Shown here piece after piece: positions 50,964 through 58,829 of a DNA stretch of 64,000 nucleotides. Numbering within the stretch: the stretch's first letter is position 1; each line of letters begins with the position of its first letter. Made by a program: the position numbers and the translations under genes. This DNA comes from Streptomyces sp. R41 (GTDB taxonomy: Bacteria > Actinomycetota > Actinomycetes > Streptomycetales > Streptomycetaceae): the NCBI RefSeq assembly GCF_041053055.1, contig NZ_CP163443.1, positions 2,170,001 through 2,234,000 of the forward strand, written 5' to 3'. Under the pieces are notes generated by a model that was given only the letters and a program-made list of their open reading frames with translations, did no database searches and was not told where the DNA came from.

Positions 50964-52044
50964 CGGCCTTCACCGCCTCGTCGCGCTGGTCGCGCGGGCT
51001 GGCGCAGCGTTCGGGTGCGCCCTGTTCGTCGCCGAGGAAGCCGACGAGCCGCTGACGCGGGACGACTCCGACGAGTTTGCGGGTCTTGTCGAGCACCGCG
51101 ACCGGGTGTGACAGGCGGGCACTGATCGCGCAGAGGTCCACGAAGGAGGTGTCGGGCGTGGCGGTCGCGCAGGCGCAGTCCGCCTCGTCGCCGCGTACGT
51201 CCGTGTCCATGACGGCGCCGGCGGTCAGGACGCGGGAGCGGTCGACGTCCTGGGTGAAGGAGGCGACGTAGTCGTTGGCCGGGCTGACCAGGATGTCCTC
51301 GGCGCTGCCGATCTGCACGATGCGGCCGTCGCGCATGACGGCGATCCGGTCGCCCAGGCGCATCGCCTCGTTGAGATCGTGCGTGATGAAGACGATGGTC
51401 TTCTTGAGCTTCTTCTGCAGCTCGATCAGCTGGTCCTGCATGTCGCGGCGGATCAGCGGGTCGAGCGCGCTGAAGGACTCGTCCATCAGCAGCAGGTCGG
51501 CGTCGGTGGCGAGCGCGCGGGCGAGGCCCACGCGCTGCTGCATTCCGCCGGACAGTTCGTCGGGCCAGGACTTCTCCCAGCCCGCGAGCCCGGCCAGCTC
51601 CAGGGCCTTGGTCGCGCGTTCCTTGCGCTCGGCACTCGGCACGCCCTGGACCTCCAGGCCGTACGCGGCGTTCTCCAGGACGCTGCGATGCGGGAACAGC
51701 GCGAAGTGCTGGAAGACCATGCTGATCTTCTTCGAGCGCACCTCGCGCAGTTCACGGGCGCTGAGCGCGGTCAGGTCCTGGCCGTCGAAGCGCACCTGTC
51801 CTGCGGTCGGCTCCAGAAGTCCGTTGAGCATCCGCAGCAGCGTGGACTTGCCGGACCCGGACAGGCCCATGACGACGAAGATCTGGCCCGGCTCCACCGT
51901 GAAGGAGGTGTCGATCACCGCGGCGGTCGTGCCGTCGGCGCGCAGTTCCTCACGGTCGGCTCCCTGCCGGAGCCGCTCGACCGCCTCTTCTGGTCGTCTT
52001 CCGAACACCTTGTACAGATGCTCCGCTTCAAGCCTGGCTGACAC
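50956..52044 (-). CDS. proV: Glycine betaine/proline ABC transporter ATPase
   Basis: A 362-residue OpuAA/ProV-type ATPase. Walker A GLSGSGKSTLLRM, Q-loop VFQHFALFPHRSVLENAAYG, signature ELSGGMQQRVGLARAL and Walker B DLLLMDESFSALDPLIRRDM are intact, and a C-terminal CBS-like region (about 280-345, SFVDLCAISARLSHPVAVLD) may sense ionic strength as in OpuA. It contains a CAC pair (EADCACATA) of unknown use. GTG start at 52044 with GAGAGG upstream. It pairs with the downstream fused permease. Confidence 0.93.
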   Translation of the reverse strand: MSARLEAEHLYKVFGRRPEEAVERLRQGADREELRADGTTAAVIDTSFTVEPGQIFVVMGLSGSGKSTLLRMLNGLLEPTAGQVRFDGQDLTALSARELREVRSKKISMVFQHFALFPHRSVLENAAYGLEVQGVPSAERKERATKALELAGLAGWEKSWPDELSGGMQQRVGLARALATDADLLLMDESFSALDPLIRRDMQDQLIELQKKLKKTIVFITHDLNEAMRLGDRIAVMRDGRIVQIGSAEDILVSPANDYVASFTQDVDRSRVLTAGAVMDTDVRGDEADCACATATPDTSFVDLCAISARLSHPVAVLDKTRKLVGVVPRQRLVGFLGDEQGAPERCASPRDQRDEAVKAGA

Positions 52045-52157
52045 GTGTGCCTCTCGGTGGACGCTGGGACCGGTGCGAACGGTTGAAAACGCAACCGGGT
52101 TCGCCCCGATGCCGCGCCTGCCCCCGCTTACGCGGAGCAAACACAGGAGTGGCCGAG

Positions 52158-52330
52158 GTCACTGTCAGTGGCCTATGTGGTGGACGGTGACGGATGTGGT
52201 GGGCGGTGACGGAAAAGAAGGTCACTGTCGGTGGTCTACGTGGTGGACGGTGACGGACACGAGGGTCACTGTCAGTGGCGTACGTCGTTGTCGGTGGCGT
52301 ACGGACACGTCACTGTCAGTGGCGTACGGC
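52158..52330. repeat. Spaced palindromic repeats upstream of the exonuclease gene
   Basis: GTCACTGTCAGTGGC-type copies begin at 52158, 52221 (variant GTCACTGTCGGTGG), 52265 and 52309, spaced 63, 44 and 44 bp. Each contains the 11-bp palindrome CACTG-T-CAGTG. The intervals also share GTGGTGGACGGTGACGG. The last copy ends about ten bases before the exonuclease start. Either a regulator-binding array or a remnant of repeat expansion. Confidence 0.65.
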
Positions 52331-53263
52331 ATGATGCGAAACGTGACCCGACGCCTGATGCTCCTCGACACCGCCTCGCTGTACTTCCGCGCCTATTTCG
52401 GCGTCCCGGAATCCGTGAAGGCCCCGGACGGCACACCTGTGAACGCCGTGCGCGGGCTGCTGGAATTCATCGACCGCCTGGTCAAGGACCACCGCCCCGA
52501 CGACCTGGTCGCCTGCATGGACGCGGACTGGCGCCCGCAGTGGCGGGTCGATCTGATCCCCTCCTACAAGGCGCACCGGGTGGCCGAGGAGCACGAGGTG
52601 GGTCCGGACGAGGAAGAGGTGCCGGACACGCTGTCGCCGCAGGTGCCGATCATCGAGGATGTCCTGGACGCGCTCGGCATCGCGCGCGTGGGGGTCGAGG
52701 GGTACGAGGCGGACGATGTGATCGGCACGTTCACCGGGCGGGCCACCGGCCCCGTCGACATCGTCACCGGCGACCGCGACCTCTATCAACTCGTCGACGA
52801 CAAGCGGGGAGTGCGCGTCCTGTATCCCCTCAAGGGCGTCGGCACGCTCCAGCTCACCGACGAGGCATGGCTGCGCGAGAAGTACGGTGTGGACGGCCCG
52901 GGTTACGCGGATCTGGCGCTGCTGCGCGGCGACCCGAGCGACGGTCTGCCCGGAGTGCCCGGCATCGGCGAGAAGACGGCGGCCAAACTGCTCGCCGAAT
53001 TCGGCGATCTGGCCGGGATCATGGCCGCGGTCGACGACCCGAAGGCCAAGCTGACTCCCTCGCAGCGGGGGCGCCTCGACGAGTCGCGGCCCTACATCGC
53101 GGTCGCGCCCACGGTCGTCAAGGTCGCCGGTGACGTCCCCCTGCCGGATGTGGACACGGCACTTCCGCACGCGCCGCGCGACCCGGCCGCGTTGGACGAA
53201 CTCGCCGTACGCTGGGGCTTGGGCGGCTCGCTGCAGCGGTTGCTGTCGACTCTGCAGACGTAG
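52331..53263 (+). CDS. 5'-3' exonuclease (FEN/PolA N-domain-like)
   Basis: A 310-residue stand-alone 5' nuclease of the PolA N-terminal/FEN family. The metal ligands appear in MLLDTASLYFRAYFGV, ACMDADWRPQWRVDLIPSYK, GYEADDVIGTFTG and VDIVTGDRDLYQLVDD, and the helix-hairpin-helix is PGVPGIGEKTAAKLLAEFG. It removes RNA primers or flaps and is additional to the nuclease domain of Pol I. ATGs at 52331 and 52334 and a GTG at 52343 are all possible; none has a strong ribosome site. Palindromic repeats lie immediately upstream. Confidence 0.88.
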   Translation: MMRNVTRRLMLLDTASLYFRAYFGVPESVKAPDGTPVNAVRGLLEFIDRLVKDHRPDDLVACMDADWRPQWRVDLIPSYKAHRVAEEHEVGPDEEEVPDTLSPQVPIIEDVLDALGIARVGVEGYEADDVIGTFTGRATGPVDIVTGDRDLYQLVDDKRGVRVLYPLKGVGTLQLTDEAWLREKYGVDGPGYADLALLRGDPSDGLPGVPGIGEKTAAKLLAEFGDLAGIMAAVDDPKAKLTPSQRGRLDESRPYIAVAPTVVKVAGDVPLPDVDTALPHAPRDPAALDELAVRWGLGGSLQRLLSTLQT

Positions 53264-53323
53264 GTGAACTCTTCAGGCATAGGTCGTACCGCTTCACGCA
53301 TAGGTCGCACAGAGGGAAGGGTG

Positions 53324-53342
53324 CTAACTTAGGTAAGCCTAA
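53324..53342 (+). promoter_or_regulatory. Iron box (DmdR/IdeR type)
   Basis: CTAACTTAGGTAAGCCTAA matches the 19-bp iron-box consensus TTAGGTTAGGCTAACCTAA at 14 of 19 positions by eye and ends 22 bases before the siderophore-interacting protein's ATG. Iron-dependent repression is expected. Confidence 0.7.
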
Positions 53343-53364
53343 GCATGTGAATCTGGAGGTCGTC

Positions 53365-54201
53365 ATGGCAGAGCGCCCGGCACGCAAGCCCCGGAAGCCC
53401 CACTCCGCGCAGGTGGTGCGGACCGAGCGACTGACCCCGCATATGCAGCGGGTCGTGCTGGGCGGCGACGGCTTGGCCGAGTTCACGGCGGGCAGCAGCA
53501 CCGACCACTATGTGAAGCTGCTGTTCGGCGCCGAAGGTGTCACCTACCCCGAGCCCTTCGACATGCAGCGCATTCGCGAGGAGTTCCCGCGCGACCAGTG
53601 GCCCGTGACACGGACGTACACCGTGCGTGCCTGGGACTCCGAGGTGCGCGAGCTGACCCTGGACTTCGTGATTCACGGGGACGAGGGTCTGGCCGGCCCG
53701 TGGGCCGCCCGGGTCCAGCCGGGCGAGGTCGTACGGTTCATGGGCCCCGGCGGCGCGTACGCCCCCGACGCGAGCGCCGACTGGCATCTGCTGGCCGGCG
53801 ACGAGAGCGCGCTGCCCGCGATCGCGGCCGCCCTGGAGGCGCTGCCCGACGGCGCGGTGGCCCATGCCTTCGTCGAGGTCTCCGGCCCCGAGGAGGAGCA
53901 GAAGATCGACTCCGATGTGGAGGTCGTCTGGCTGCACCGCGGGGACCGGCCCCTGGGCGAGGCCCTGGTGGAGGCCGTACGCGCCCTCGCATTCCCCGAG
54001 GGCCGGGTGCACGCGTTCGTGCACGGCGAGGCGGGCTTCGTGAAGGAGCTGCGCCAACTGCTGCGGGTCGAGCGCGAGATCGCGCGCGAGGACCTGTCGA
54101 TCTCCGGCTACTGGCGCCTCGGGCACAACGAGGACGGCTGGCAGGCGACGAAGCGGGAGTGGAACGCGCAGGTGGAGGCGGAGCAGGAGGCGTCCGCGTA
54201 G
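53365..54201 (+). CDS. Siderophore-interacting FAD protein (ferric-siderophore reductase)
   Basis: A 278-residue SIP-family flavoprotein that reduces ferric siderophores to release iron in the cytoplasm. The FAD-binding barrel has PHMQRVVLGGDGLAEF and the FAD motif RTYTVRAWD; the C-terminal NAD(P)H-binding domain has HLLAGDESALPAIAAALEAL, HAFVHGEAGFVKELRQLLRV and SGYWRLGHNEDGW. GGAGG at 53355 and the ATG at 53365 fix the start. An iron box overlaps the promoter, in keeping with the function. Confidence 0.92.
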   Translation: MAERPARKPRKPHSAQVVRTERLTPHMQRVVLGGDGLAEFTAGSSTDHYVKLLFGAEGVTYPEPFDMQRIREEFPRDQWPVTRTYTVRAWDSEVRELTLDFVIHGDEGLAGPWAARVQPGEVVRFMGPGGAYAPDASADWHLLAGDESALPAIAAALEALPDGAVAHAFVEVSGPEEEQKIDSDVEVVWLHRGDRPLGEALVEAVRALAFPEGRVHAFVHGEAGFVKELRQLLRVEREIAREDLSISGYWRLGHNEDGWQATKREWNAQVEAEQEASA

Positions 54202-54219
54202 GCGCTTGGAGACTTGAGT

Positions 54220-54258
54220 GACCAGAGGCGGCCACCTGCTCGGTGGCCGCCTCTGGTC
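54220..54258 (+). terminator. Terminator after the siderophore-interacting protein
   Basis: Perfect 17-bp arms (54220-54236, 54242-54258) around a TGCTC loop, 19 bases past the stop codon. Confidence 0.85.
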
Positions 54259-54393
54259 AACTGCCCGGCGGTCGACGCCTGTTCAACTGCCCGGTGGCCG
54301 AGTTCTGTTCAACTGCCCGGTGGCCGACTCCTGTTCAACTGCTCAGTGGCCGCCTCTGTTCAACTGCCCGGTAGCCGATTCCTGTTCAACTGC
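54257..54393. repeat. 26-bp tandem repeats
   Basis: Units starting TCAACTGCCCGG occur at 54257, 54283, 54309, 54335, 54360 and 54386, a period of 26 (once 25) bases. The consensus is about TCAACTGCCCGGTGGCCGAC then TCCTGT. The array starts inside the terminator's right arm and ends at the stop of the convergent ABC permease gene; no dyad within a unit. Confidence 0.8.
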
Positions 54394-54394
54394 A

Positions 54395-55171
54395 TTACAC
54401 CGACCGCTGGTACGACCGGAATGTGCGGATCGACAGCCACACCGCCGCCACCGCGAGCGCGAGCAGCGCGCCGCTCCGGCTGAACACGTCGCCCCAGTCG
54501 GGATGCGCGGACAGCGCCGAGCGGCCTGCCACCATCGCCCAGTTGAGCGGGTTGAAGTCGGCGATGTGCCGCATCCAGCCGGGCATCTGGGACGGGGCCA
54601 TGAAGGCCGAGGACAGGAACGTCAGCGGCAGCAGCAGGAAGGTGTTGATGCCGATGATCGACTCCCGCTCCTGGACCAGCATGCCCAGCGCGTTGGAGAG
54701 CGCCCCGAAGATCGTGCCGAGCAGCACCGAGGCGATGATCAGGATCGCGACGCCGCCGATCCCGCCCGGATAATCGGCACCACCGAGCAGTCCGAGCAGC
54801 ACGATGATGACCGATTGCAAGGCGGTGACCAGGCCGTTGTTGACGACATTGCCGTTCATCAGGGCCGCCCGGCTGACGGGTGTGGTCAGGAACCGGTCGA
54901 GCGTGCCCCGTTGGATCTCGTCGAGCGTGGTCATGCCCGCCCACATGTTGGAGCTGAGCGCGCTCATCACGACGACGCCGGGCACGAGGTAGTCGAGATA
55001 CGAGGTGGTGCCGAAACCGCCGAGCTCGACGACCTTCTTGAAGAGGTTGCCGAACAGGAACAGCCAGACCACCGGCTGGATCAGGGTGATCAGCATGTAC
55101 GCGGGCTGCCGTACGAACACCATGAGCTGACGCTGGGTCATGTACCAGGTCTGGGAGACAGCGGTACTCAT
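54395..55171 (-). CDS. ABC-2 type exporter permease (DrrB-like)
   Basis: A 258-residue membrane protein with six helices. The ABC-2 pattern is visible as LITLIQPVVWLFLFGNLFKK, a large central segment with RGTLDRFLTTPVSR and the C-terminal TFLSSAFMAPSQMPGWMRHI then FNPLNWAM. It forms an exporter with the ATPase encoded just upstream, whose stop codon overlaps its ATG by four bases. Drug or lipid export is the usual role of DrrAB pairs; the substrate here is unknown. Confidence 0.9.
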   Translation of the reverse strand: MSTAVSQTWYMTQRQLMVFVRQPAYMLITLIQPVVWLFLFGNLFKKVVELGGFGTTSYLDYLVPGVVVMSALSSNMWAGMTTLDEIQRGTLDRFLTTPVSRAALMNGNVVNNGLVTALQSVIIVLLGLLGGADYPGGIGGVAILIIASVLLGTIFGALSNALGMLVQERESIIGINTFLLLPLTFLSSAFMAPSQMPGWMRHIADFNPLNWAMVAGRSALSAHPDWGDVFSRSGALLALAVAAVWLSIRTFRSYQRSV

Positions 55172-56181
55172 CGGGCACCTCCGGTGAGGACAAGGCTGTC
55201 GGCGCCTTCCGCCTCGGCCTCGGAGTAACGGCGGCCCGCGTAGCGGAGATAGACGTCGTCGAGCGAGGGCCGGGCCACGGTCGCGGCGGCGACGCCGACC
55301 CCGGCGCGCTCCAGCGCCCCGAGCAGAGCGGGCACGGCGGCGGCCCCGTCGTCGGCGCGAACACTGATGCGGCGGCCGTCGAACAGCGCCTCGTGCACGC
55401 CGGGCAGCCGGGTGAGGGCGCCGCCCAGCAGCGTACGACCGGCTTCGCCGACCGCGTCCCGGAGCTCCAGATGGACGGCGTCGCCGCGGAGTTCGCCCTT
55501 GAGGGCATCCGGGGCTCCCTCGACCACGACACGTCCGCGGTCGACGATCGCGATGCGCTCGGCGAGCCGGTCGGCCTCTTCGAGGTAGTGCGTGGTGAGC
55601 AGGATGGTCAGGCCCTCGTCGCCGGCGAGGCGGGCGATCTCGTCCCACATCGCGGTGCGCGCCTCGGGGTCGAGACCGGTGGTGGGCTCGTCGAGGAAGA
55701 GCACCTCAGGGCGGTGGACTAGGCCGAGCGCCACGTCCAGGCGCCGCCGCATCCCCCCGGAGTAGCCCTTGACCTGGCGCTTCGCGGCGTCGGCGAGCCT
55801 GAAGCGGTCGAGGAGCTCGTCCACCCGGCGGTTCAGCCCGGCGCCCTTCAACCCGTAGAGCCTGCCCTGGAGTTGGAGGTTCTCCCGGCCGGTCGCCACC
55901 GGGTCGGCGCCCGAACTCTGGGCGACCACGCCGATCGCACGGCGCACCCGGTCCGGGTGGCGCAGCACGTCGTGGCCCGCGACGGTGGCGGTGCCCGAGT
56001 CGGGGCGGGCCAGAGTCGTGAGGATCTTGACGGTGGTGGACTTGCCGGCGCCGTTCGGACCGAGTAGTCCGAAGACGGTGCCTGGCTCGACGGTGACGTC
56101 CATGCCGCTGAGCGCGGTGACGTCGCCTGGATAGGACTTGATCAGCTGACGCGCCGCGACTGCGGGCGCACGGGTACTCAT
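55168..56181 (-). CDS. ABC exporter ATPase (DrrA-like)
   Basis: A 337-residue ATPase: Walker A GLLGPNGAGKSTTVKIL, Q-loop VVAQSSGADPVATGRENL, signature KGYSGGMRRRLDVALGL and Walker B EVLFLDEPTTGLDPEA are intact, followed by the DrrA C-terminal region (about 230-337). AGGAGAG lies upstream of the ATG at 56181. It is translationally coupled to the ABC-2 permease and lies downstream of a PadR regulator, a family that often controls such exporters. Confidence 0.92.
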   Translation of the reverse strand: MSTRAPAVAARQLIKSYPGDVTALSGMDVTVEPGTVFGLLGPNGAGKSTTVKILTTLARPDSGTATVAGHDVLRHPDRVRRAIGVVAQSSGADPVATGRENLQLQGRLYGLKGAGLNRRVDELLDRFRLADAAKRQVKGYSGGMRRRLDVALGLVHRPEVLFLDEPTTGLDPEARTAMWDEIARLAGDEGLTILLTTHYLEEADRLAERIAIVDRGRVVVEGAPDALKGELRGDAVHLELRDAVGEAGRTLLGGALTRLPGVHEALFDGRRISVRADDGAAAVPALLGALERAGVGVAAATVARPSLDDVYLRYAGRRYSEAEAEGADSLVLTGGAR

Positions 56182-56262
56182 CGCGAGTGCTCTCCTGTGT
56201 GAGCGGTGATCTCGGGCAGGGCCGAACCGATCCGCGTGAAGAGCGCCGGGCTATCCTGGGTG

Positions 56263-56361
56263 TGCCGCACCTCGATCGCCTGGAACTGCCTCACGGCGGA
56301 TTCAGTTCGGGGTTCGAGACCCTGGCGGGGCTGCTGCAACAGCTCTGCCGGGGTCTTTTTT
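56263..56361 (+). ncRNA. Candidate small RNA with intrinsic terminator
   Basis: On the plus strand, in the space between two minus-strand genes, a TATCCT (56252-56257) could be a -10, a GAACTG/CAGTTC hairpin follows at 56283-56308, and then 16-base arms (56318-56333, 56340-56355) form a G-U-containing hairpin followed directly by TTTTTT (56356-56361). U-runs are rare in Streptomyces and give the structure plus-strand polarity, yet no plus-strand gene precedes it. No convincing -35 was found, and the transcript would be antisense to the ABC ATPase leader. Confidence 0.42.
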
Positions 56362-56369
56362 CATGGGGG

Positions 56370-57020
56370 TCACTTCTCGAAGGGGCGGTCCTCCCCGTTC
56401 TCGATGTCCTGGAACTCCGGAGGAATCTCCCCCGTCTCGTGGAACGTCCGCCACCCCTTCACGCCGGGCAGAGTGCCTTCCCTCAACTCCGTGAGGAAGC
56501 CTCGGACCCACTCCGCCTGCGCCTCGATCATGTGCAGCTGGTACTCGCTCTCCACGAGGAAGATCCGGGGCAGCGTCTCGTACAGCTTCTCCAGACCTCC
56601 CCGGGCGCTCGCGGCCTGCACTTCAAGGGAGTTGAGCCGCTCTTCGACCAGCCGTGTCACCTCATCGGGATGGAGCACGCCCATCAGTGAGAGCGCGGTC
56701 TCGAAGATCGGATACTCCCGCGCCGGGACGGCCACCAGGTCGGAGAGCCACTCGGTCGTCTCCTCACGCCCGGCAGCGGTGATCCCGTAGATCGTGCGCT
56801 CCGGACGGTTGCCCTGCCGCTCCACATCCGTGACCTCCACGAAGCCGTGCTTCTCCAGGTTCTGCACGACCGTGTAGAGCGAGCCGTAGTTGATCTTCGT
56901 GCTGGTGTCTTTGCCCTGACGGCGCAGCGTCTGGGCGATCTCGTACGGATGCATCGGCTTCTGCCAGAGCGTCGTCAGCACGGCGAGCGCCAGCGGGTTG
57001 CTCAGCTTGCGCCGCTTCAT
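56370..57020 (-). CDS. PadR-family transcriptional regulator
   Basis: A 216-residue regulator: PadR winged helix at residues 8-85 (LALAVLTTLWQKPMHPYEIA, INYGSLYTVVQNLEKHGFVE, RPERTIYGITAAGREE) and a long vinculin-like C-terminal helical domain (VEERLNSLEVQAASARGGLE). A GTG two codons upstream (57026) is better spaced from GAGGTGAGG and may be the true start. It is followed by the DrrAB-like exporter, its likely target, and has a symmetrical operator over its own -35. Confidence 0.88.
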   Translation of the reverse strand: MKRRKLSNPLALAVLTTLWQKPMHPYEIAQTLRRQGKDTSTKINYGSLYTVVQNLEKHGFVEVTDVERQGNRPERTIYGITAAGREETTEWLSDLVAVPAREYPIFETALSLMGVLHPDEVTRLVEERLNSLEVQAASARGGLEKLYETLPRIFLVESEYQLHMIEAQAEWVRGFLTELREGTLPGVKGWRTFHETGEIPPEFQDIENGEDRPFEK

Positions 57021-57061
57021 CGCCACGATGACCTCACCTCGCCCCCGAATATCCGTAGCCG

Positions 57062-57105
57062 AACATATCGCGTATCGAGAGCAAGCGTCAATACACACGA
57101 TGTAT
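57062..57105 (-). promoter_or_regulatory. padR promoter with overlapping palindromic operator
   Basis: On the minus strand, TTGACG (57091-57086) and TATGTT (57067-57062) form a promoter with an 18-bp spacer. The 15-bp palindrome ATACA-CACGA-TGTAT (57091-57105) abuts the -35. AT-rich ATACA/TGTAT arms suit PadR proteins, so autorepression is likely. Confidence 0.6.
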
Positions 57106-57261
57106 CGCGATTTTCTGCCGCCCGCAAGGGCGTGAGCACTTCGGCGCGACCCCGACATGGCCGCGTCACGCAAGCGAAACAGGGCCTCCCTAATTTCTGT
57201 CACCCGACAGGAACTCCGCTCGGATCCCGCCCACCCTTCCGCGCCGAAGGCAGGTGCCGCC

Positions 57262-58800
57262 GTGACCACCACCGCCCCCTCCGACGTACGCCCCGACCCG
57301 CCGGAGTCCTCCGGCGACCGCTCCCTTGCCGAGTTCGGCTACCGCCAGGAGCTGCACCGCAGCCTCGGCCGGTACGCCTCGTTCGCCGCCGGGTTCTCCT
57401 TCATCTCCGTCCTCACGACCGTCTTCCAGTTCTTCGCCTTCGGGTACGCGTTCGGCGGTCCGGTCTTCTTCTGGACCTGGCCGGCCGTGCTGGTGGGCCA
57501 GTTGCTGGTCGCCGCGTGCTTCGCGGAGCTGGCCGCGCGCTATCCGATCTCTGGCGCGATCTACCAGTGGTCGTCGCGCCTGTCGAACCTCTCGTTCGGC
57601 TGGTTCGCCGGATGGATCATGGTGATCGGGCAGATCGTGGTCGTCGCGGCGGCGGCGCTGGCGTTGCAGATGGTGCTGCCGGCGATCTGGTCCGGCTTCC
57701 AGCTGGTGGGCAGCGATCCGGCCCCGACGAGCCCCGACGGGGCGGCCAACGCGGCCGTGCTCGGCGTGATCCTGCTGGTCCTGACCACACTGGTCAACGT
57801 CGTCGACAACCGTGTGATGTCCGTGATCAACCGGATCGGCGTGACCGCCGAGATCATCGGCGCGGTCCTGATCATCGTGCTGCTGCTCACCCACTCCGAG
57901 CGCTCCCCCGGCATCACTTTCCACACCGGCGCGGGCAGCACCGGCCTCTTCGGGGCGCTGATGGTCGGGTCCTTCATGGCGGCGTACGTGATGATCGGCT
58001 TCGACAGCGCGGGCGAGATGAGCGAGGAGACCCGCAATCCGCGCCGCACCGCGCCCCGTACGATCCTCACCGCGCTCGGCGCGGCGGGCCTGCTCGGCGG
58101 GCTGATCGTGCTCGGCGGCCTGCTGGCGGCGCCCAGCCTCACGGACGGGCACCTCGGTGTCGACGGCCTGAGCTACGTCCTGACCAGCAGCCTCGGCGAC
58201 GGGGTCGGCCGTGCGTTGCTCGCCGACGTGGTGGTGGCCATCGCGGTGGCGACGCTGGCGATCCAGACGGCCGCCTGCCGCATGCTCTTCTCGATGGCCC
58301 GCGACAACCAGCTCCCCTTCTCCCCCCGCCTCGCCAAGGTCAACCCGCGCACCGGCATGCCGAGCGCCCCCGCCCTGGTCGTCGGCATCCTCGCCGCCGC
58401 CCTGCTGCTCCTCAACTTCGCCTCCCCGGACGCGTTCCTGGCGATCGGCACCACCTGCATCGTGATGCTGTACCTGGCGTACGCGATGGTGACCGGGCCG
58501 CTGCTGGTGCGCCGCCTGCGCGGCGAGTTCCCCGGCTCGGACGGCGTCGACGAGGAGGGCCGCCCCCTCTTCTCCCTCGGCCGCTGGGGCGTCCCGGTCA
58601 ACGCGCTCGCCCTCCTCTACGGACTCTTCATGACCGTCAACCTCGCCTGGCCCCGCGCCGCGGTGTACGACCCGGCGGGAGGGCACTGGTACTTCCAGTG
58701 GTTCACCCTGCTCTTCCTCGGCGTGACGCTGGTCGCGGGCGCGGCGTACCGGGCGTACCGGGCGCGGGCGACGGTGGCGGAGGCACCTGCGTACGCCTGA
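57262..58800 (+). CDS. APC-family amino acid/amine permease
   Basis: A 512-residue transporter of the amino acid-polyamine-organocation superfamily with about twelve helices. Landmarks are SFISVLTTVFQFFAFGYAFG, AELAARYPISGAIYQWSSRL, GFDSAGEMSEETRNPRRTAP and RMLFSMARDNQLPFSPRLAK. The helix 6 motif and the AELAARYP segment point to the bacterial GabP/choline-like subgroup. GTG start at 57262 with AAGGCAGG upstream; an earlier ATG in frame (57157) lies in poorly conserved sequence. Divergent from PadR. Confidence 0.88.
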   Translation: MTTTAPSDVRPDPPESSGDRSLAEFGYRQELHRSLGRYASFAAGFSFISVLTTVFQFFAFGYAFGGPVFFWTWPAVLVGQLLVAACFAELAARYPISGAIYQWSSRLSNLSFGWFAGWIMVIGQIVVVAAAALALQMVLPAIWSGFQLVGSDPAPTSPDGAANAAVLGVILLVLTTLVNVVDNRVMSVINRIGVTAEIIGAVLIIVLLLTHSERSPGITFHTGAGSTGLFGALMVGSFMAAYVMIGFDSAGEMSEETRNPRRTAPRTILTALGAAGLLGGLIVLGGLLAAPSLTDGHLGVDGLSYVLTSSLGDGVGRALLADVVVAIAVATLAIQTAACRMLFSMARDNQLPFSPRLAKVNPRTGMPSAPALVVGILAAALLLLNFASPDAFLAIGTTCIVMLYLAYAMVTGPLLVRRLRGEFPGSDGVDEEGRPLFSLGRWGVPVNALALLYGLFMTVNLAWPRAAVYDPAGGHWYFQWFTLLFLGVTLVAGAAYRAYRARATVAEAPAYA

Positions 58801-58829
58801 CAGGCACCCGGCCTCGTACGCTTGACCAG

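Noticed and set aside
48069..51125. 1018-codon plus-strand frame opposite the ABC permease fusion
   Set aside because: Antisense shadow; no motif and repetitive Arg/Gly/Asp/Val composition.
56300..56340. Possible tRNA T arm (CGGGG-TTCGAGA-CCCTG) in the sRNA candidate
   Set aside because: The loop does not fit TTCRANY fully and no acceptor, D arm or anticodon arm can be built around it.
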